64,000 nt of DNA from NCBI RefSeq assembly GCF_020447205.1, contig NZ_JAJAEL010000035.1, positions 273,471 through 337,470 of the forward strand, written 5' to 3'. The position numbers and the translations under genes were made by a program. The notes under the pieces were generated by a model. That model worked only from the letters and a program-made list of their open reading frames with translations, was not told the DNA's origin and did not search any database. Of this stretch, positions 1-9,510 are shown in pieces. The stretch comes from Thalassolituus alkanivorans (lineage in GTDB: Bacteria; Pseudomonadota; Gammaproteobacteria; Pseudomonadales; Oceanobacteraceae). Position 1 is the first letter of the stretch, and each line of letters opens with the position of its first letter.

Positions 1-1902
1 ACGCCACTGATCTCTGGGCTTCAGCTGAATAAAGGTTTCGATCATGGTTAATGGTGCCGGGTCGGTCGCCGTTTCCGCACGGCCGATTTTTCCCATAACA
101 GTTTCCACTTCCGGAACACTGCGGATTAATTTATCGGTTTGCTGCAATATCTGCCGCGCTTCACCGATAGACAAACCCGGATAGGTAGTCGGCATATACA
201 TTAAATCGCCTTCATCCAGTGGCGGCATAAATTCGCTGCCGATTTTTGTCAGCGGATACAGGCTGGAAAGCGCCACCAGCAGCACCAGTGCCAGCAGTGT
301 TTTCGGACGCGCAAGAACCCGTTGCAACAGCGGCAGATACAGTGCCTGCAGAGCACGGTTAAGCGGGTTTTTATCTTCCGGCTGAATATGGCCGCGAACA
401 AAATAGCCCATTAATACCGGCACCAGGGTAATGGCCAGAATAGCAGCCGCCCCCATGGCATAGGTTTTGGTAAAGGCCAGCGGGGCAAACATCCGCCCTT
501 CCTGCGCTTCGAGGGCAAACACCGGCAGAAAACTCAGGGTAATAATCAGCAGACTGAAAAACAGCGCCGGGCCAACTTCCTGCGCCGAGCGGCTGATCAG
601 TGCCCAGCGTTCACTGCGTTCGGCGGGTGACTTTTGTTCTTCGGCTTCCAGATGTTTGTGCAGGTTTTCAATCATCACAATGGCACCATCGACCATGGCA
701 CCAATGGCAATGGCTATACCGCCAAGGGACATAATATTGGCGTTAATTCCCTGCCATTTCATCAGTACAAAGGCGGCCAGAATACCCACAGGTAAACTCA
801 GTACGATGACCAGCGACGAACGCAGATGAAATAAAAACAACGCACAGACAATGGCAACCACCACAAACTCTTCGCTGAGTTTTTGCCATAAATTATCGAT
901 AGCACTATCGATCAGCCGGGTGCGGTCATACACCGTGGTAATTTCGATACCGGCCGGCAATGAGCTCTTTAAACGCTCAATACGCTGTTTAACGCCGGCA
1001 ATGGTCGCTTTGGCATTTTCGCCAAAGCGCATCACCACAATACCGCCAACCACTTCGCCATCACCGTTCAGCTCGGCAATACCGCGACGCATCTGCGGGC
1101 CGGTACTGATGCTGGCAACATCTTTCAGTAATAACGGCACGCCGGCACTGTCGATACCCAACGGAATATTTTCCAGATCGATAATGCTGCGTATAAAGCC
1201 GGTGGCGCGCAGCATGGTTTCCGCTTCGGCCATTTCAATCACCGAGGCACCGCTTTCCTGATTCGATAACTGCAGCGCATTCACCACCAGCGACAGCGGA
1301 ATTTTATGTGCCGCCAGCGCCACCGGATCGAGCTGAATCTGGTATTGCTTCACCATACCGCCTAATGGCGCAATTTCGGCAACACCGGGCAGACTCTGTA
1401 ATTCGAATTTTAAAAACCAGTCCTGATAAGCGCGCAGATCCGCCAGCGAATGCTGTCCTGTAGGGTCGCTCAGAGCATAAATAAATACCCAGCCGACACC
1501 GGTCGCGTCCGGGCCTAACTGCGGCCGTGCCGCTTCCGGCAGGCTGGGCGCAATCTGGCTTAAGTACTCCAGCACACGTGAACGCGCCCAGTACAGATCG
1601 GTGTCGTCATTAAAAATAACGTACACATAGGAATCGCCGAAAAAAGAAAAACCGCGCACGGTTTCTGCACCCGGCACCGACATTAATGCCGAGGTCAGCG
1701 GATAGGTTACCTGCTCCTGCACAACCTCCGGTGACTGGCCGGGGTAACTGGTTTTAACAATCACCTGCACGTCGGATAAATCGGGAATAGCATCCACCGG
1801 TGTACGCGATAAGGCGTAAAAACCGCCACCAACCAGCATCAGACTGAGCAGCAGCACCAGCAGGCGGTTGCGTACCGACCAATCAATGATGGCTGTGATC
1901 AT
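1..1902 (-). CDS. cusA: CusA/SilA-type heavy-metal RND efflux pump, partial (first 634 residues)
   Basis: Inner-membrane proton-driven RND pump subunit that exports Cu(I)/Ag(I) from cytoplasm and periplasm through CusB and CusC. Translation from the ATG at 1902 gives [20 protein letters not shown], a first membrane helix, then the conserved [14 protein letters not shown] and the porter-domain start [19 protein letters not shown]. Near residue 400 the TM4 segment reads [14 protein letters not shown], which carries the Asp needed for proton relay in heavy-metal RND pumps. The reading frame is open to the left window edge, so roughly the last 400 of the usual ~1040 residues lie outside. The start lies inside the end of cusB (20-nt overlap), suggesting translational coupling. 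Family assignment is firm; Cu/Ag rather than Zn/Co is inferred from the His/Met-rich partner CusB. Confidence 0.93.
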   Translation of the reverse strand, partial: MITAIIDWSVRNRLLVLLLSLMLVGGGFYALSRTPVDAIPDLSDVQVIVKTSYPGQSPEVVQEQVTYPLTSALMSVPGAETVRGFSFFGDSYVYVIFNDDTDLYWARSRVLEYLSQIAPSLPEAARPQLGPDATGVGWVFIYALSDPTGQHSLADLRAYQDWFLKFELQSLPGVAEIAPLGGMVKQYQIQLDPVALAAHKIPLSLVVNALQLSNQESGASVIEMAEAETMLRATGFIRSIIDLENIPLGIDSAGVPLLLKDVASISTGPQMRRGIAELNGDGEVVGGIVVMRFGENAKATIAGVKQRIERLKSSLPAGIEITTVYDRTRLIDSAIDNLWQKLSEEFVVVAIVCALFLFHLRSSLVIVLSLPVGILAAFVLMKWQGINANIMSLGGIAIAIGAMVDGAIVMIENLHKHLEAEEQKSPAERSERWALISRSAQEVGPALFFSLLIITLSFLPVFALEAQEGRMFAPLAFTKTYAMGAAAILAITLVPVLMGYFVRGHIQPEDKNPLNRALQALYLPLLQRVLARPKTLLALVLLVALSSLYPLTKIGSEFMPPLDEGDLMYMPTTYPGLSIGEARQILQQTDKLIRSVPEVETVMGKIGRAETATDPAPLTMIETFIQLKPRDQWR

Positions 1903-3400
1903 GCATCACCTCCGCTGGCTGGTTATCGCTTTCCATCTGCTCATGATTCATCTGTGAATGATCCATGTTCGAATGATCCATGTTCGAATGATCCATGTTC
2001 GAATGATCCATGTTCGAATGATCCATGTTCGAATGATCCATGTTCGAATGGTCCATCTGCGAATGATCCATCTGCGAGTGATCCATATTCGAGTGATCCA
2101 TATTCGAGTGATCCATATTCGAGTGATCCATATTCGAGTGATCCATATTCGAGTGATCCATATTCGAGTGATTCATCTGCGAATGATCCACTTCATCATC
2201 AAAGCGGCTCAGGTCGGCACCGATGGCCGATTCCGAATCCAGCATAAACTGCGCACTGGTCACCACCTGCTGGCCTTCTTTCAGGCCACGCAGAATTTCG
2301 ACGTTATCCTGTCCGGTGCGGCCAACCATAACCGCCTGAGAGCGGAAGCGGCCATCACCCAAAGCCAGCACAACCCGTGGCTGTACGCCGTCATCAATCA
2401 GGGCGTTACGCGGCACCTGCAGTACCGGTTCACTCTGTTTCTGCAGTTGTGCCTGGGCAAAATCCCCCGGGCGCCAGTTACCGCTCTGGTTATCCAGCTG
2501 CAGGCGCACCGTCTGGCTGCGCAGCTCGCTGTTCAGCAGTGGATACACACTGTCAGCCATAAGCTCGGCCGACACACCGTCACGCCGTTGCAGCACAACC
2601 CGATCACCAGCGCTGAGCCAGCCGGCCAGCGACCCCGGCAAACGCACGTCCACCCACAGGCGGCTTAGATCCGCGATCCGTAATAACGCCTGCTCCGGCA
2701 TTACCCGTGCTCCCGGCATCAGATTCAGCTGGGTAATCACACCATCCTGCGGCGCCACGATCGCCACCTGCTGGCGCACCTTGCGATCGCGGCGCAGCTG
2801 CTGCAGCCAGCCGGCATCCACACCCAGTGCTAACAGACGGCTCTCCGCCGCGCGGATCAGCGCTGGCTGACGGGCTTCCAGTGCGCCCAAAAGTTCTTCC
2901 TGTGCGCTGATAATGCGCGGGCTGTAAAACTCAAACAGCGTCTGTCCGGCGCTGACGCGCTCGCCCACGGCAAACACCTGCTGGCGGCTGATCCAGCCTT
3001 CGCTGCGCACCTGGATCTGCTGTTCGTACTGCGGATTCACCTGAATTTCCGCCAGCGCCAGCGCCTGCTGCACCAGCGGCACCCGCTCTGCTGCAGCGCT
3101 CTGTACGCCCAGATTCTGTTCTACCGCAGGACTGATGCGGATGGTGCCCGGTGCGTCTTCGGCACCGCTGTTGTCATCGGCGTAGACCGGCACCAGCTCC
3201 ATCCCCATCGGCGACAGGCCGGGTTCAGGGCGGCGATAGTTAGGGTCCATCGGCGCAACCCAGTAAAGTGGCTGCGGTTCAGCACTGGCCTGTGTTTCTG
3301 CCGCTTCTGTTTGTGGTTGCTGTACCGACATCAGGCCGGCGCCGAGACCGGTACCTACTGCCAGAGCCAGTAATAACGGCCATTGTTGTTTCATTGTCAT
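1883..3400 (-). CDS. cusB: CusB-type periplasmic adaptor with N-terminal metal-binding domain and C-terminal DHSNM repeat array
   Basis: Membrane-fusion adaptor linking the RND pump to the outer-membrane channel. It has an N-terminal hydrophobic signal/anchor (residues 8-25), then a heavy-metal-binding domain at about 46-73 (YWVAPMDP...[13 protein letters not shown]), then the usual hairpin, lipoyl and beta-barrel regions (to about residue 395). Residues 405-489 are 17 tandem pentapeptides of the form D/N-H-S/E-N/Q-M, followed by a tail ending HDHSHH. His and Met side chains bind Cu(I)/Ag(I), so the tail is probably a metal sponge or chaperone surface. Typical CusB proteins are near 400 residues; this one is 505 because of the array. 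It lies 6 nt after cusC and overlaps cusA. Confidence 0.93.
   Translation of the reverse strand: MTMKQQWPLLLALAVGTGLGAGLMSVQQPQTEAAETQASAEPQPLYWVAPMDPNYRRPEPGLSPMGMELVPVYADDNSGAEDAPGTIRISPAVEQNLGVQSAAAERVPLVQQALALAEIQVNPQYEQQIQVRSEGWISRQQVFAVGERVSAGQTLFEFYSPRIISAQEELLGALEARQPALIRAAESRLLALGVDAGWLQQLRRDRKVRQQVAIVAPQDGVITQLNLMPGARVMPEQALLRIADLSRLWVDVRLPGSLAGWLSAGDRVVLQRRDGVSAELMADSVYPLLNSELRSQTVRLQLDNQSGNWRPGDFAQAQLQKQSEPVLQVPRNALIDDGVQPRVVLALGDGRFRSQAVMVGRTGQDNVEILRGLKEGQQVVTSAQFMLDSESAIGADLSRFDDEVDHSQMNHSNMDHSNMDHSNMDHSNMDHSNMDHSNMDHSQMDHSQMDHSNMDHSNMDHSNMDHSNMDHSNMDHSNMDHSQMNHEQMESDNQPAEVMHDHSHH
1934..2188 (-). repeat. 15-bp tandem repeat x17 encoding [10 protein letters not shown], arranged as a duplicated 8-unit block
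   Basis: Seventeen 15-bp units start every 15 bp from 1934. Those at 1964-2053 all use CAT-TCG-AAC for His-Ser-Asn; those at 2084-2173 use CAC-TCG-AAT. DHSQM units at 1949, 2054, 2069 and 2174 flank each set of six. The array is therefore two 120-bp blocks (1949-2068 and 2069-2188), each Q-N6-Q, plus one degenerate NHEQM unit at 1934. The codon homogeneity within each block points to recent expansion by slippage or unequal recombination. Confidence 0.97.
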
Positions 3401-3406
3401 ATCGTT

Positions 3407-4804
3407 TTATTCCTGTTCAGTACCGTGGCCGGATGTCATGCCTGGCTGCGCAGCAGAGGCGGCAGGCGACGGTGCAGAAAATCCGGGGGCATAAAATTCA
3501 AGGCGGATTGCGGTTTTGTGCAGTTCACGCAAAAGGTTAAGGCGTTCGATATCGCCGTTGAGGCGCTCCATCACCGCACGGATCACATCGTTAAAGTCAT
3601 CTCTGTCCTGGCCGTAGCTGTTCTTTACCGCCTGTAGCTGGCGGCTGATCTGCGGCAACAGAGTCTGATCGTAAAATTCCAGCCGCTGGCGCTGCAGCTG
3701 ATACTGAGCCCATTCGTTGCGTACTGCGCTGAGCAGCTGGCGTAACAACAGCTGCTGCCGGGTTTGTTCGGCTTCGCGGCGGCGTACACTGGCGGCCACC
3801 TTGCGCTCGTTGCGTTCGCCGTTAAACAACGGCAGGTCGACACTGACACCAACGGAAACAAAATCCGCACGGTCGTTACCCATCGCATCATCGCCGCGAT
3901 AGCCGTAGCTGGCCTGAATGCCCCACTGCGCTTTGTCTTCCTGACGCGCCAGCTCGATATCAGCGGCGGCACTGGCGACGCGGTTTTCGGTCTGTGCCCA
4001 CAGCGGGTGCTGCATCAGCACGGCGGCTAACGCCTGATCGTCAGGCATTGCATTTACCAGCTCTGCTGCGGGCTCAAAGCGGGGAGCATCTTCCAGCGCC
4101 AGAGCCGTCACCGCCTCACCCGGCGGCAGCCATTCATTCAGACGCTGACGCGCAGCCTGATACTGCTGCTGCAGATTCAGCAGGCGCTCACGGATACGCT
4201 GGGTTTCCAGCTCAACGCGCAGCAAATCCTGTTGCTGTGGCCCGCTGTCAGCATTCAGCCCGCTGGCGTTACGGTAACGGCGGTTCAGTACGGCAGCCTG
4301 CTGCTGCAGGTGCTGCAGGTGTTCGGCGGTCAGCTTTTCGGCCGCCTGAGCACGGGCGGCTTCCAGCCATAACAGTGATACTTCACGGCGTAACTCACGC
4401 GCGCGCAGCGCCTGATTTTCACGGCTGAGGCCGGCCATCAGACTTTGCTTCTGCGCCTGCAGATCAAGGCTGTCACCACGCGGCAACATCTGGCTGATAC
4501 CCAGCTGGATCTGGGTCATGGGTTCCTGCTCAAACGACCAGGAGTCGGTAGGAAGATTCTGCGCATTCAGCGCGATTTTCGGATTAGGCCAGTAGCGGCT
4601 GGCGGCGCTGTCCTGGCGATAGGCCTGCTCCAGCTGACGCTGACTGCGCAGCGCCGGGTCCGACTGCAGCGCGTAGCCGCGGGTCTGCTCCAGACCCAGA
4701 CCCAGGCCCGGCTCCGCGGCCAGTACCCTGAGCGCAGGCCAGCACAGCAGCACAAACACAATGGCCTGCGCAGCGGGGTGGCGGCCGGTAAAAAACAACA
4801 TCAT
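3407..4804 (-). CDS. cusC: TolC-family outer-membrane channel of the copper efflux system
   Basis: Outer-membrane component of the tripartite efflux pump. The 465-residue product has an N-terminal signal peptide ending near VLAAEPG and long Gln/Arg/Leu-rich amphipathic stretches (about 45-240 and 270-430), typical of the two tandem OEP coiled-coil hairpins of the TolC/CusC family. No lipobox Cys is visible, unlike E. coli CusC, so it is probably not a lipoprotein. It ends 6 nt before cusB and is the first intact gene of the cusCBA operon. The C-terminal tail is His-containing (MTSGHGTEQE). The OEP family is clear; the name cusC rests on the operon. Confidence 0.88.
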   Translation of the reverse strand: MMLFFTGRHPAAQAIVFVLLCWPALRVLAAEPGLGLGLEQTRGYALQSDPALRSQRQLEQAYRQDSAASRYWPNPKIALNAQNLPTDSWSFEQEPMTQIQLGISQMLPRGDSLDLQAQKQSLMAGLSRENQALRARELRREVSLLWLEAARAQAAEKLTAEHLQHLQQQAAVLNRRYRNASGLNADSGPQQQDLLRVELETQRIRERLLNLQQQYQAARQRLNEWLPPGEAVTALALEDAPRFEPAAELVNAMPDDQALAAVLMQHPLWAQTENRVASAAADIELARQEDKAQWGIQASYGYRGDDAMGNDRADFVSVGVSVDLPLFNGERNERKVAASVRRREAEQTRQQLLLRQLLSAVRNEWAQYQLQRQRLEFYDQTLLPQISRQLQAVKNSYGQDRDDFNDVIRAVMERLNGDIERLNLLRELHKTAIRLEFYAPGFSAPSPAASAAQPGMTSGHGTEQE

Positions 4805-4891
4805 GGAAATGCTCCACTTTCAGCAAATCAAAAAGACACAAAGATAGGGGGGCTGTTACCACCAATACCTGTGCGGTTCTGTAGCAATGAT

Positions 4892-5375
4892 TCAGCTGAA
4901 AATGGGGGGACGTTGCGGCAGGGCCAGCACCACGGCAGCAGCCGGGCGTGGGTCGTAGCGGGAAAAACTCTGCTGTTTGCTGCGTATCGCACGCGGCATA
5001 TCCAGCGTCATAGCAAAAGAAGAACAGGCACCGGCACAGCAGGGGCAGGATGCATCACAGTCGGCCATCGTGGCGCTACTATGTGTACCGGTGTGCATAC
5101 TGCTGTTGTCTGAGACGTGCTGAGCGTCGCCGCTCATATCGCTCATCGACATCATATCGTGGCAGGCAGGCAGGCATGGTATGCATTGCTGCCGGCGCCT
5201 GAGAGTCTCCGCCCGCCGTCATCTGTACCAGCTCATTCTGCGCTGCCATTTGCCAGAGCATCAGAGCCTGACTGTTGGCACCCAGCACTACTCCAAACAC
5301 CAACGACAGCACCAGCAGCCCCTGAAGAGGGCCGCGCAGCCGGCGGTTAATGGATGAAAGGCTCAGTGTCAGCAA
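4892..5375 (-). pseudogene. Cys/Met/His-rich small membrane protein of the copper locus, split by a (TGCC)4 frameshift
   Basis: Two overlapping frames form one gene. Frame A starts at a TTG (5375, preceded by AGGA) and encodes a membrane helix (GLLVLSLVFGVVLGANSQAL) reading to MHTMPACLP, then runs into Arg-rich nonsense. Frame B continues as HDMMSMSDMSGD and carries SCPCCAGAC, ending at 4892. The switch coincides with four consecutive TGCC units (complement of 5161-5176). Removing one 4-bp unit joins the frames into MPACHDMMSMSDMSGD and a 159-residue protein. Such Cys/Met/His-rich proteins often precede copper efflux operons. Whether this is phase variation, a fixed null allele or a sequence error cannot be decided here. 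Confidence 0.75.
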
Positions 5376-5393
5376 GTTTCTGTCCTGTATTGA

Positions 5394-5768
5394 TCAGAAA
5401 TACGAAAACCAGGATACAACATTATGCGTCTTTGCCACGCCAAGAACATAGGCATAACTCAATAACGCCATAAAAAATGCACTGCGGCTGGCGCGCTTGA
5501 TCGCGGCGGTGCCAAAACCGATGTACAGCAGCAGACCAATCACTTTACCGGTCAGCCAGGCATCGGTCAGCGGGTACTGAGCAATGCGGATACACAGCAT
5601 AACGGCAAACACCAGCAGCAGGGTATCGAGCACATGAGGCAGTATTTTCAGCAGTTTGTTCCGGCGCCATACCGGCGCGAAATAAAACAGCATAAAGCGG
5701 CCGGCAAACAGCAGGACGGTTAAATAGGCCAGGCCTGCGTGTGAGTGTTTCAGTACAGAGTAATCCAC
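5394..5768 (-). CDS. SirB2 family membrane protein
   Basis: A 124-residue inner-membrane protein with about four hydrophobic helices: HAGLAYLTVLLFAGRFMLFY, VLDTLLLVFAVMLCIRIA, GKVIGLLLYIGFGTAAI and AFFMALLSYAYVLGVA. This size and layout match the SirB2 family, whose biochemical role is not established. The longer open frame upstream is poor in sequence and lacks a good ribosome site, whereas the GTG at 5768 follows CGGAGATTGCC. I therefore choose GTG and a protein starting VDYSVLKHSHAG. It precedes the broken copper-locus gene by 18 nt on the same strand and may be co-transcribed with it. Confidence 0.82.
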   Translation of the reverse strand: MDYSVLKHSHAGLAYLTVLLFAGRFMLFYFAPVWRRNKLLKILPHVLDTLLLVFAVMLCIRIAQYPLTDAWLTGKVIGLLLYIGFGTAAIKRASRSAFFMALLSYAYVLGVAKTHNVVSWFSYF

Positions 5769-5941
5769 GGCAATCTCCGTTATCGCAGCCGTTACTTGCC
5801 CGGAATCGGCAGAGGCTGGCAGCGGTCTGATAAAAAAGTGGCGGCGAGCATAGCAAGAAGTGTCCGACGATTCACCCGCACAGCCAAAGACAGAACCGAT
5901 ATGGCCCGATGGGCAACACAGAGCAAGCAGAAATCGCGCGC

Positions 5942-6093
5942 GTCTAGCAGGCTGTTGATTTTCGTTTTCGAGGCAGTCTATGCAAGGCAAAAACCGGCGA
6001 AAAAGCGCAGTTTACAGGTCGTAAATGAGCATTTTGAGTCGGTTTTTAACACTGCAGTGGCAACGCAGATAGAAAATCAACAGTCTGCTAGAC
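5942..6093. mobile_element. 152-bp MITE-like element with 22-bp terminal inverted repeats
   Basis: The left end (5942-5963) and right end (6072-6093) are inverted copies with one mismatch in 22 bp; both begin GTCTAGCAG and carry CTGTTGATTTTC or its complement. A nested inverted pair AAAAACCG (5989-5996) and CGGTTTTT (6040-6047) allows a longer hairpin. No coding capacity is evident. The right end includes the last codon and the TAG stop of dtd (6088-6093). It looks like a non-autonomous element or a REP-type palindromic unit; no second copy was seen in the window. Confidence 0.7.
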
Positions 6094-6522
6094 CTCAAGC
6101 CAGAAGGTTACCGGGCCATCATTCGTGAGGGACACTTTCATATCGGCGCCAAAGCGGCCGCTGGCGGTGGTTACCTGTAACGCGGCCTGCCGCAGAAAAT
6201 AGCGGTATAACTCTTCAGCCAGCTCCGGCGCTGCGGCGCGGGAAAAACCAGGGCGGGTGCCTTTGCCGGTATCAGCCGCTAACGTGAACTGCGACACCAC
6301 CAGCAACTCATAACCACAATCAAGCAGGCTGCGGTTCATACGCCCCTGCTCGTCGGCAAAAATACGGTAGTTCAGTACTTTATTCAGCAGCTTATCGGCA
6401 CTGGCGCTGCTGTCGTCACGCTGTACACCAAGCAATAACAGAATGCCTTCACCGATGGCACCAGTGGTTTCGCCATCCACCACCACGCTGGCGTTGCTGA
6501 CGCGCTGAATCAATCCGATCAT
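6088..6522 (-). CDS. dtd: D-aminoacyl-tRNA deacylase
   Basis: Cytoplasmic editing enzyme that hydrolyses D-aminoacyl-tRNAs. The 144-residue product matches the usual DTD length and shows the family signatures: start [13 protein letters not shown], central [20 protein letters not shown] (the SQxTL motif that binds the substrate adenosine) and C-terminal [17 protein letters not shown] (the NxGPxT motif). A longer upstream frame exists, but the ATG at 6522 fits the family and follows GCAGGG. The final Val codon and stop lie in the terminal repeat of the adjacent 152-bp element, yet the C-terminus still looks native. Confidence 0.95.
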   Translation of the reverse strand: MIGLIQRVSNASVVVDGETTGAIGEGILLLLGVQRDDSSASADKLLNKVLNYRIFADEQGRMNRSLLDCGYELLVVSQFTLAADTGKGTRPGFSRAAAPELAEELYRYFLRQAALQVTTASGRFGADMKVSLTNDGPVTFWLEV

Positions 6523-6597
6523 ACAAACCCTGCCCTGCAAACAAAGGCGCAGAGAATAACCGCTCAGCCTGCGCGCGCAAACCTGCACGCGCTGGCG

Positions 6598-8568
6598 TCA
6601 GTGACGGCTGATGGCGTGCAGACGCTGCGCCACGGCGGTGTAATCACGGCTCATATCATTCAGATGGCTGGCATCCTGTGCATTCTGCTCCGACAAATTG
6701 CGGATACGCTCGGCCAGCTGATGAATTTCCTGCGCAACCCGCGTCTGTTCATCCACGGCGGTGGCAATGGTCGCCGTGCGGCCCTCAATATTACTGAAGG
6801 CGCTGACAATATCGGCAAAGCTGTCGCGCGCTTCCTGCGCCCGTTCGATTGACTGACGCGACAGCTCACGGCTGTTTTCAATCACCTGCACACCAGAGCC
6901 TGCGGCCTGCTGCAGCTGGGTGATCATCTGTTCGATCTCGCTGGCGGAGGCCTGGGTTTTACCGGCCAGAGTACGTACCTCATCGGCCACCACGGCAAAA
7001 CCGCGCCCCTGCTCGCCGGCCCGGGCCGCCTCAATAGCAGCGTTCAGGGCCAGCAGGTTGGTCTGTTCAGAAATCGCCTTAATCACCGCCAGTACGGCTC
7101 CGACCTGCTGCGAATCGGTGGCCAGACGCTCAATCACCTGCGAAGCATTGCTCAGCGCATCGGCCAGCCGGCCAATGGCTTCACTGTTTTCGGTGACCAC
7201 CCGCTGCCCCTGATCAACCACGGTGCGCGCTTCGCTGGCGGTCTGCGCGGCAGTGGCGGTGTTCTGGGCCACTTCTTTGGCGCTGGAAGCCATTTCACTG
7301 ACGGCGGTTGCCAGAGTGTTATTTTCATCCAGCTGGGCATGGGCGCGGCGGGTCAGGGTATCGCTGAGACCATTCAGACCATCGGCACCTGTGCGGATAC
7401 CTTCGGCTTCGGTGCTGATGTTACGGAGGATGCCGCCCAGATAATCGGCGTAATCATTTACCGCCTGACGTAAGCGCCCGACTTCGTCATCACGGCTGAC
7501 GGTAAGACGGGTGCTGATCTGACCGTTCACCAGGCTGCGGACCTGCGCCGTGGTTTCTTCCAGCCAGCCGATAATCTGCCGGCCAAAGACAATCATCACC
7601 AGCACAAACAGCAGAATCAGCGGTACCAGACTGGAATACAGCATCAGCGACAGTGCACTCATGGTCTGCAGAGCAACACCCTGCGGCAACAGCATGCCCA
7701 CCTGCCAATGCTGTTCCTCCAGACTGCTCAGAACCAGCAAAGCCTCGTCGTCCGGCACCACGCCGGCAGGTACAGCAACGCCACTGCGGCCGGCACTCAG
7801 CAGTGTTTTCAGCGGTGCCAGACTGCGGTCTTTGGAGGCCAGTTCATCCAGTGTTTTCATGTCCAGAGACTGCGCGCGCAGACCCGGTGCAGCGACCACG
7901 GTACCGGTCTGATCAACCACGAAGGGATAAGCCTGAGCAATTTCGCGATGCCCCTGCAGTAATTTACCCAGACCGCTGAGCATCAGATCGACAGTGGCAA
8001 CACCCCAGAATTCTCCCTGACGACGAATAGCCACGGTGCAGGTGACCATTGGCGTGCCGGATACCGGATCGGCATAGGCTTCCGACCAGGCACACTGCCC
8101 CGGCGCCAGCGTGCGCCCGATGCTGTACCAGCCCTCGTTGTGATAACCCGACCCCGCCGGATCGTTATAATCGTTCAGCAGTTGCAGACGACCCTGACTG
8201 TCACGCGCCCAGAACAGCGAGGCACGCTCCCGCGCCGGGTCCAGACGTTGCGGCTCTGGCCAGATACCGCCACCGGCAATGGCACCATTACCAAATTCGT
8301 CCACCAGATCGCGTAAATGAGTGATAAATGTTGTCTCATCCAATGGCAGTGTTGCACCCAGTGCCGCCATACTGCGCGTCAGTGATGCTGTGGCCTGCAG
8401 TACGCCATGGATTTCGGCAGCAATGCCCTCGACCCGCAGCTGCGCACTATCCTGCGCTTGCTGATACAAACGTGGCTCGGCAAGATAGTGGGTAAGAAGG
8501 TAGATACAGAGAACAGCGCCCAGCAGCAAAGATGCACCGGCCAGCCAGAGTTGTTTACGAATTAACAT
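6598..8568 (-). CDS. Methyl-accepting chemotaxis protein with periplasmic Cache domain
   Basis: Inner-membrane chemoreceptor that signals to CheA/CheW. Order: first membrane helix (about 7-27), a ~280-residue periplasmic domain with the double-Cache pattern ([19 protein letters not shown] and [13 protein letters not shown]), a second helix ([20 protein letters not shown], about 312-332), a HAMP segment, then a long coiled-coil signalling domain. The hairpin tip reads [20 protein letters not shown], followed by [18 protein letters not shown], the diagnostic MCP motif. There is no NWETF-like CheR tether at the C-terminus. The ligand is unknown; double-Cache domains often bind amino acids or organic acids. 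Monocistronic, divergent from the DUF4124 gene. Confidence 0.95.
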   Translation of the reverse strand: MLIRKQLWLAGASLLLGAVLCIYLLTHYLAEPRLYQQAQDSAQLRVEGIAAEIHGVLQATASLTRSMAALGATLPLDETTFITHLRDLVDEFGNGAIAGGGIWPEPQRLDPARERASLFWARDSQGRLQLLNDYNDPAGSGYHNEGWYSIGRTLAPGQCAWSEAYADPVSGTPMVTCTVAIRRQGEFWGVATVDLMLSGLGKLLQGHREIAQAYPFVVDQTGTVVAAPGLRAQSLDMKTLDELASKDRSLAPLKTLLSAGRSGVAVPAGVVPDDEALLVLSSLEEQHWQVGMLLPQGVALQTMSALSLMLYSSLVPLILLFVLVMIVFGRQIIGWLEETTAQVRSLVNGQISTRLTVSRDDEVGRLRQAVNDYADYLGGILRNISTEAEGIRTGADGLNGLSDTLTRRAHAQLDENNTLATAVSEMASSAKEVAQNTATAAQTASEARTVVDQGQRVVTENSEAIGRLADALSNASQVIERLATDSQQVGAVLAVIKAISEQTNLLALNAAIEAARAGEQGRGFAVVADEVRTLAGKTQASASEIEQMITQLQQAAGSGVQVIENSRELSRQSIERAQEARDSFADIVSAFSNIEGRTATIATAVDEQTRVAQEIHQLAERIRNLSEQNAQDASHLNDMSRDYTAVAQRLHAISRH

Positions 8569-8654
8569 AGAATACGCCCGGAAGGTGATTATTTTCAGTC
8601 TAGTGAGAATTCCTGACTCTTCCGGATAACCACCCTCAGCACAGCAGGATTACC

Positions 8655-9185
8655 ATGACAAAGAAGACACTGATGTCACTCATTCTTTTATTAACAGCCT
8701 GCACCAGTCTGGCGACCGAGGTGTACATCAGCCGCGACGCTAACGGTAACGTCATCTTCAGTGATAAGCCGGGACAGAACTCCGAAAAACATGCGGTAAA
8801 AGAGCTGCCGTCCATTCCAGCCTATGTGCCTCCTCCCAGTGCGCACCAACCAGCCAAGGTGAACGAACCCAGCTTTAACTACACCAGTCTGAGTATTATC
8901 ACCCCAAGCAATGGTCAGGATATTCCGACCGGTTTCGCCGGTAATGTTGAGGTGTCCGGCGTACTCAGTCCCGGCCTGCGCGAGGCCGACACACTTTATC
9001 TGCTGGATAACGGCGAAGTGTTACGTCAGGGACGCCAGACATCCTTCCAGCTCACCAACCTCAGCCGTGGCGAGCATGGCCTGCAACTGGTCGTGCGTGA
9101 TAAAGCCGGCAACACCATTATCAGCAGTAACCTGGTGACCATTTATGTTCAGCGCGCTTCGGTTCTGAACCGTTCAGGCCGTTAA
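8655..9185 (+). CDS. DUF4124 domain-containing periplasmic protein
   Basis: A 176-residue exported protein. A signal peptide (MTKKTLMSLILLLTACTSLA) is followed by EVYISRDANGNVIFSDKPGQ, the short DUF4124 beta motif near the N-terminus. The rest resembles an Ig-like/beta-sandwich segment (ITPSNGQDIPTGFAGNVEVSG ... GEHGLQLVVRDKAG). A Cys at LLTAC could be a lipobox, so a lipoprotein is possible. The same arrangement, a DUF4124 gene just before glnL-glnG, is common in Pseudomonas-like genomes, which supports it as a real gene; its function is unknown. The ATG follows GCAGGATTACC. Confidence 0.85.
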   Translation: MTKKTLMSLILLLTACTSLATEVYISRDANGNVIFSDKPGQNSEKHAVKELPSIPAYVPPPSAHQPAKVNEPSFNYTSLSIITPSNGQDIPTGFAGNVEVSGVLSPGLREADTLYLLDNGEVLRQGRQTSFQLTNLSRGEHGLQLVVRDKAGNTIISSNLVTIYVQRASVLNRSGR

Positions 9186-9216
9186 GGCCTGTTAACGCGG
9201 CCGGCACTGGCCTTAA
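9182..9216 (+). terminator. Hairpin after the DUF4124 gene (weak terminator)
   Basis: TTAAGGCC (9182-9189) and GGCCTTAA (9209-9216) form a perfect 8-bp stem overlapping the stop codon, with a GC-rich 19-nt loop. No T-tract follows, so it may only partly terminate or may stabilise the transcript end. GGCCTGTTAAC here resembles the core of the 39.5-kb element end but is too short to call a copy. Confidence 0.4.
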
Positions 9217-9254
9217 AACCAAAGCACCAAATTCGAGCACAAAAATACTGCAAA

Positions 9255-9269
9255 GCACTGTTTTTGTGC
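9255..9269 (+). promoter_or_regulatory. NtrC-binding-like site upstream of glnL
   Basis: GCAC-N7-GTGC (GCACTGTTTTTGTGC) matches the dyad spacing of the NtrC box (TGCACC-N5-GGTGCA). It lies about 240 bp before the glnL start, in a 325-bp intergenic region (9186-9510) that otherwise shows no gene. In enterics NtrC represses its own operon through such sites. The single weak site is suggestive only. Confidence 0.5.
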
Positions 9270-9510
9270 GCTTAATTCTCCTGTATGTTCGTTCATGTTC
9301 GACTTAGCAACATGAATCGCCTACCCCGGCGCTAATATTGTGCATCCCTCCCATAACCTCTGATATATGGCTCAGTTTTTGCTGAAAGCCAGTTGCACAA
9401 TGTTTTAGCGGCCTGACAGATGGCCACGACTGCCCTCTGGATAAGTACTGGTGGTGCGGTCTGACCCACGCCTCACGCGGCGTTTTTACAGGCAGCAAAC
9501 GGAGACAAGC

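Noticed and set aside
1934-2188. Tandem 15-bp repeats as a possible CRISPR array
   Set aside because: Units are contiguous with no spacers and keep the cusB reading frame.
1958-2668. Long plus-strand frame rich in repeated MIHVR units
   Set aside because: It is the antisense of the DHSNM repeat of cusB, kept open by the 15-bp period; no ribosome site and no family resemblance.
9186-9196. GGCCTGTTAAC as a third copy of the 39.5-kb element end
   Set aside because: Only 11 matching bases, part of a local hairpin; not enough to separate from chance.
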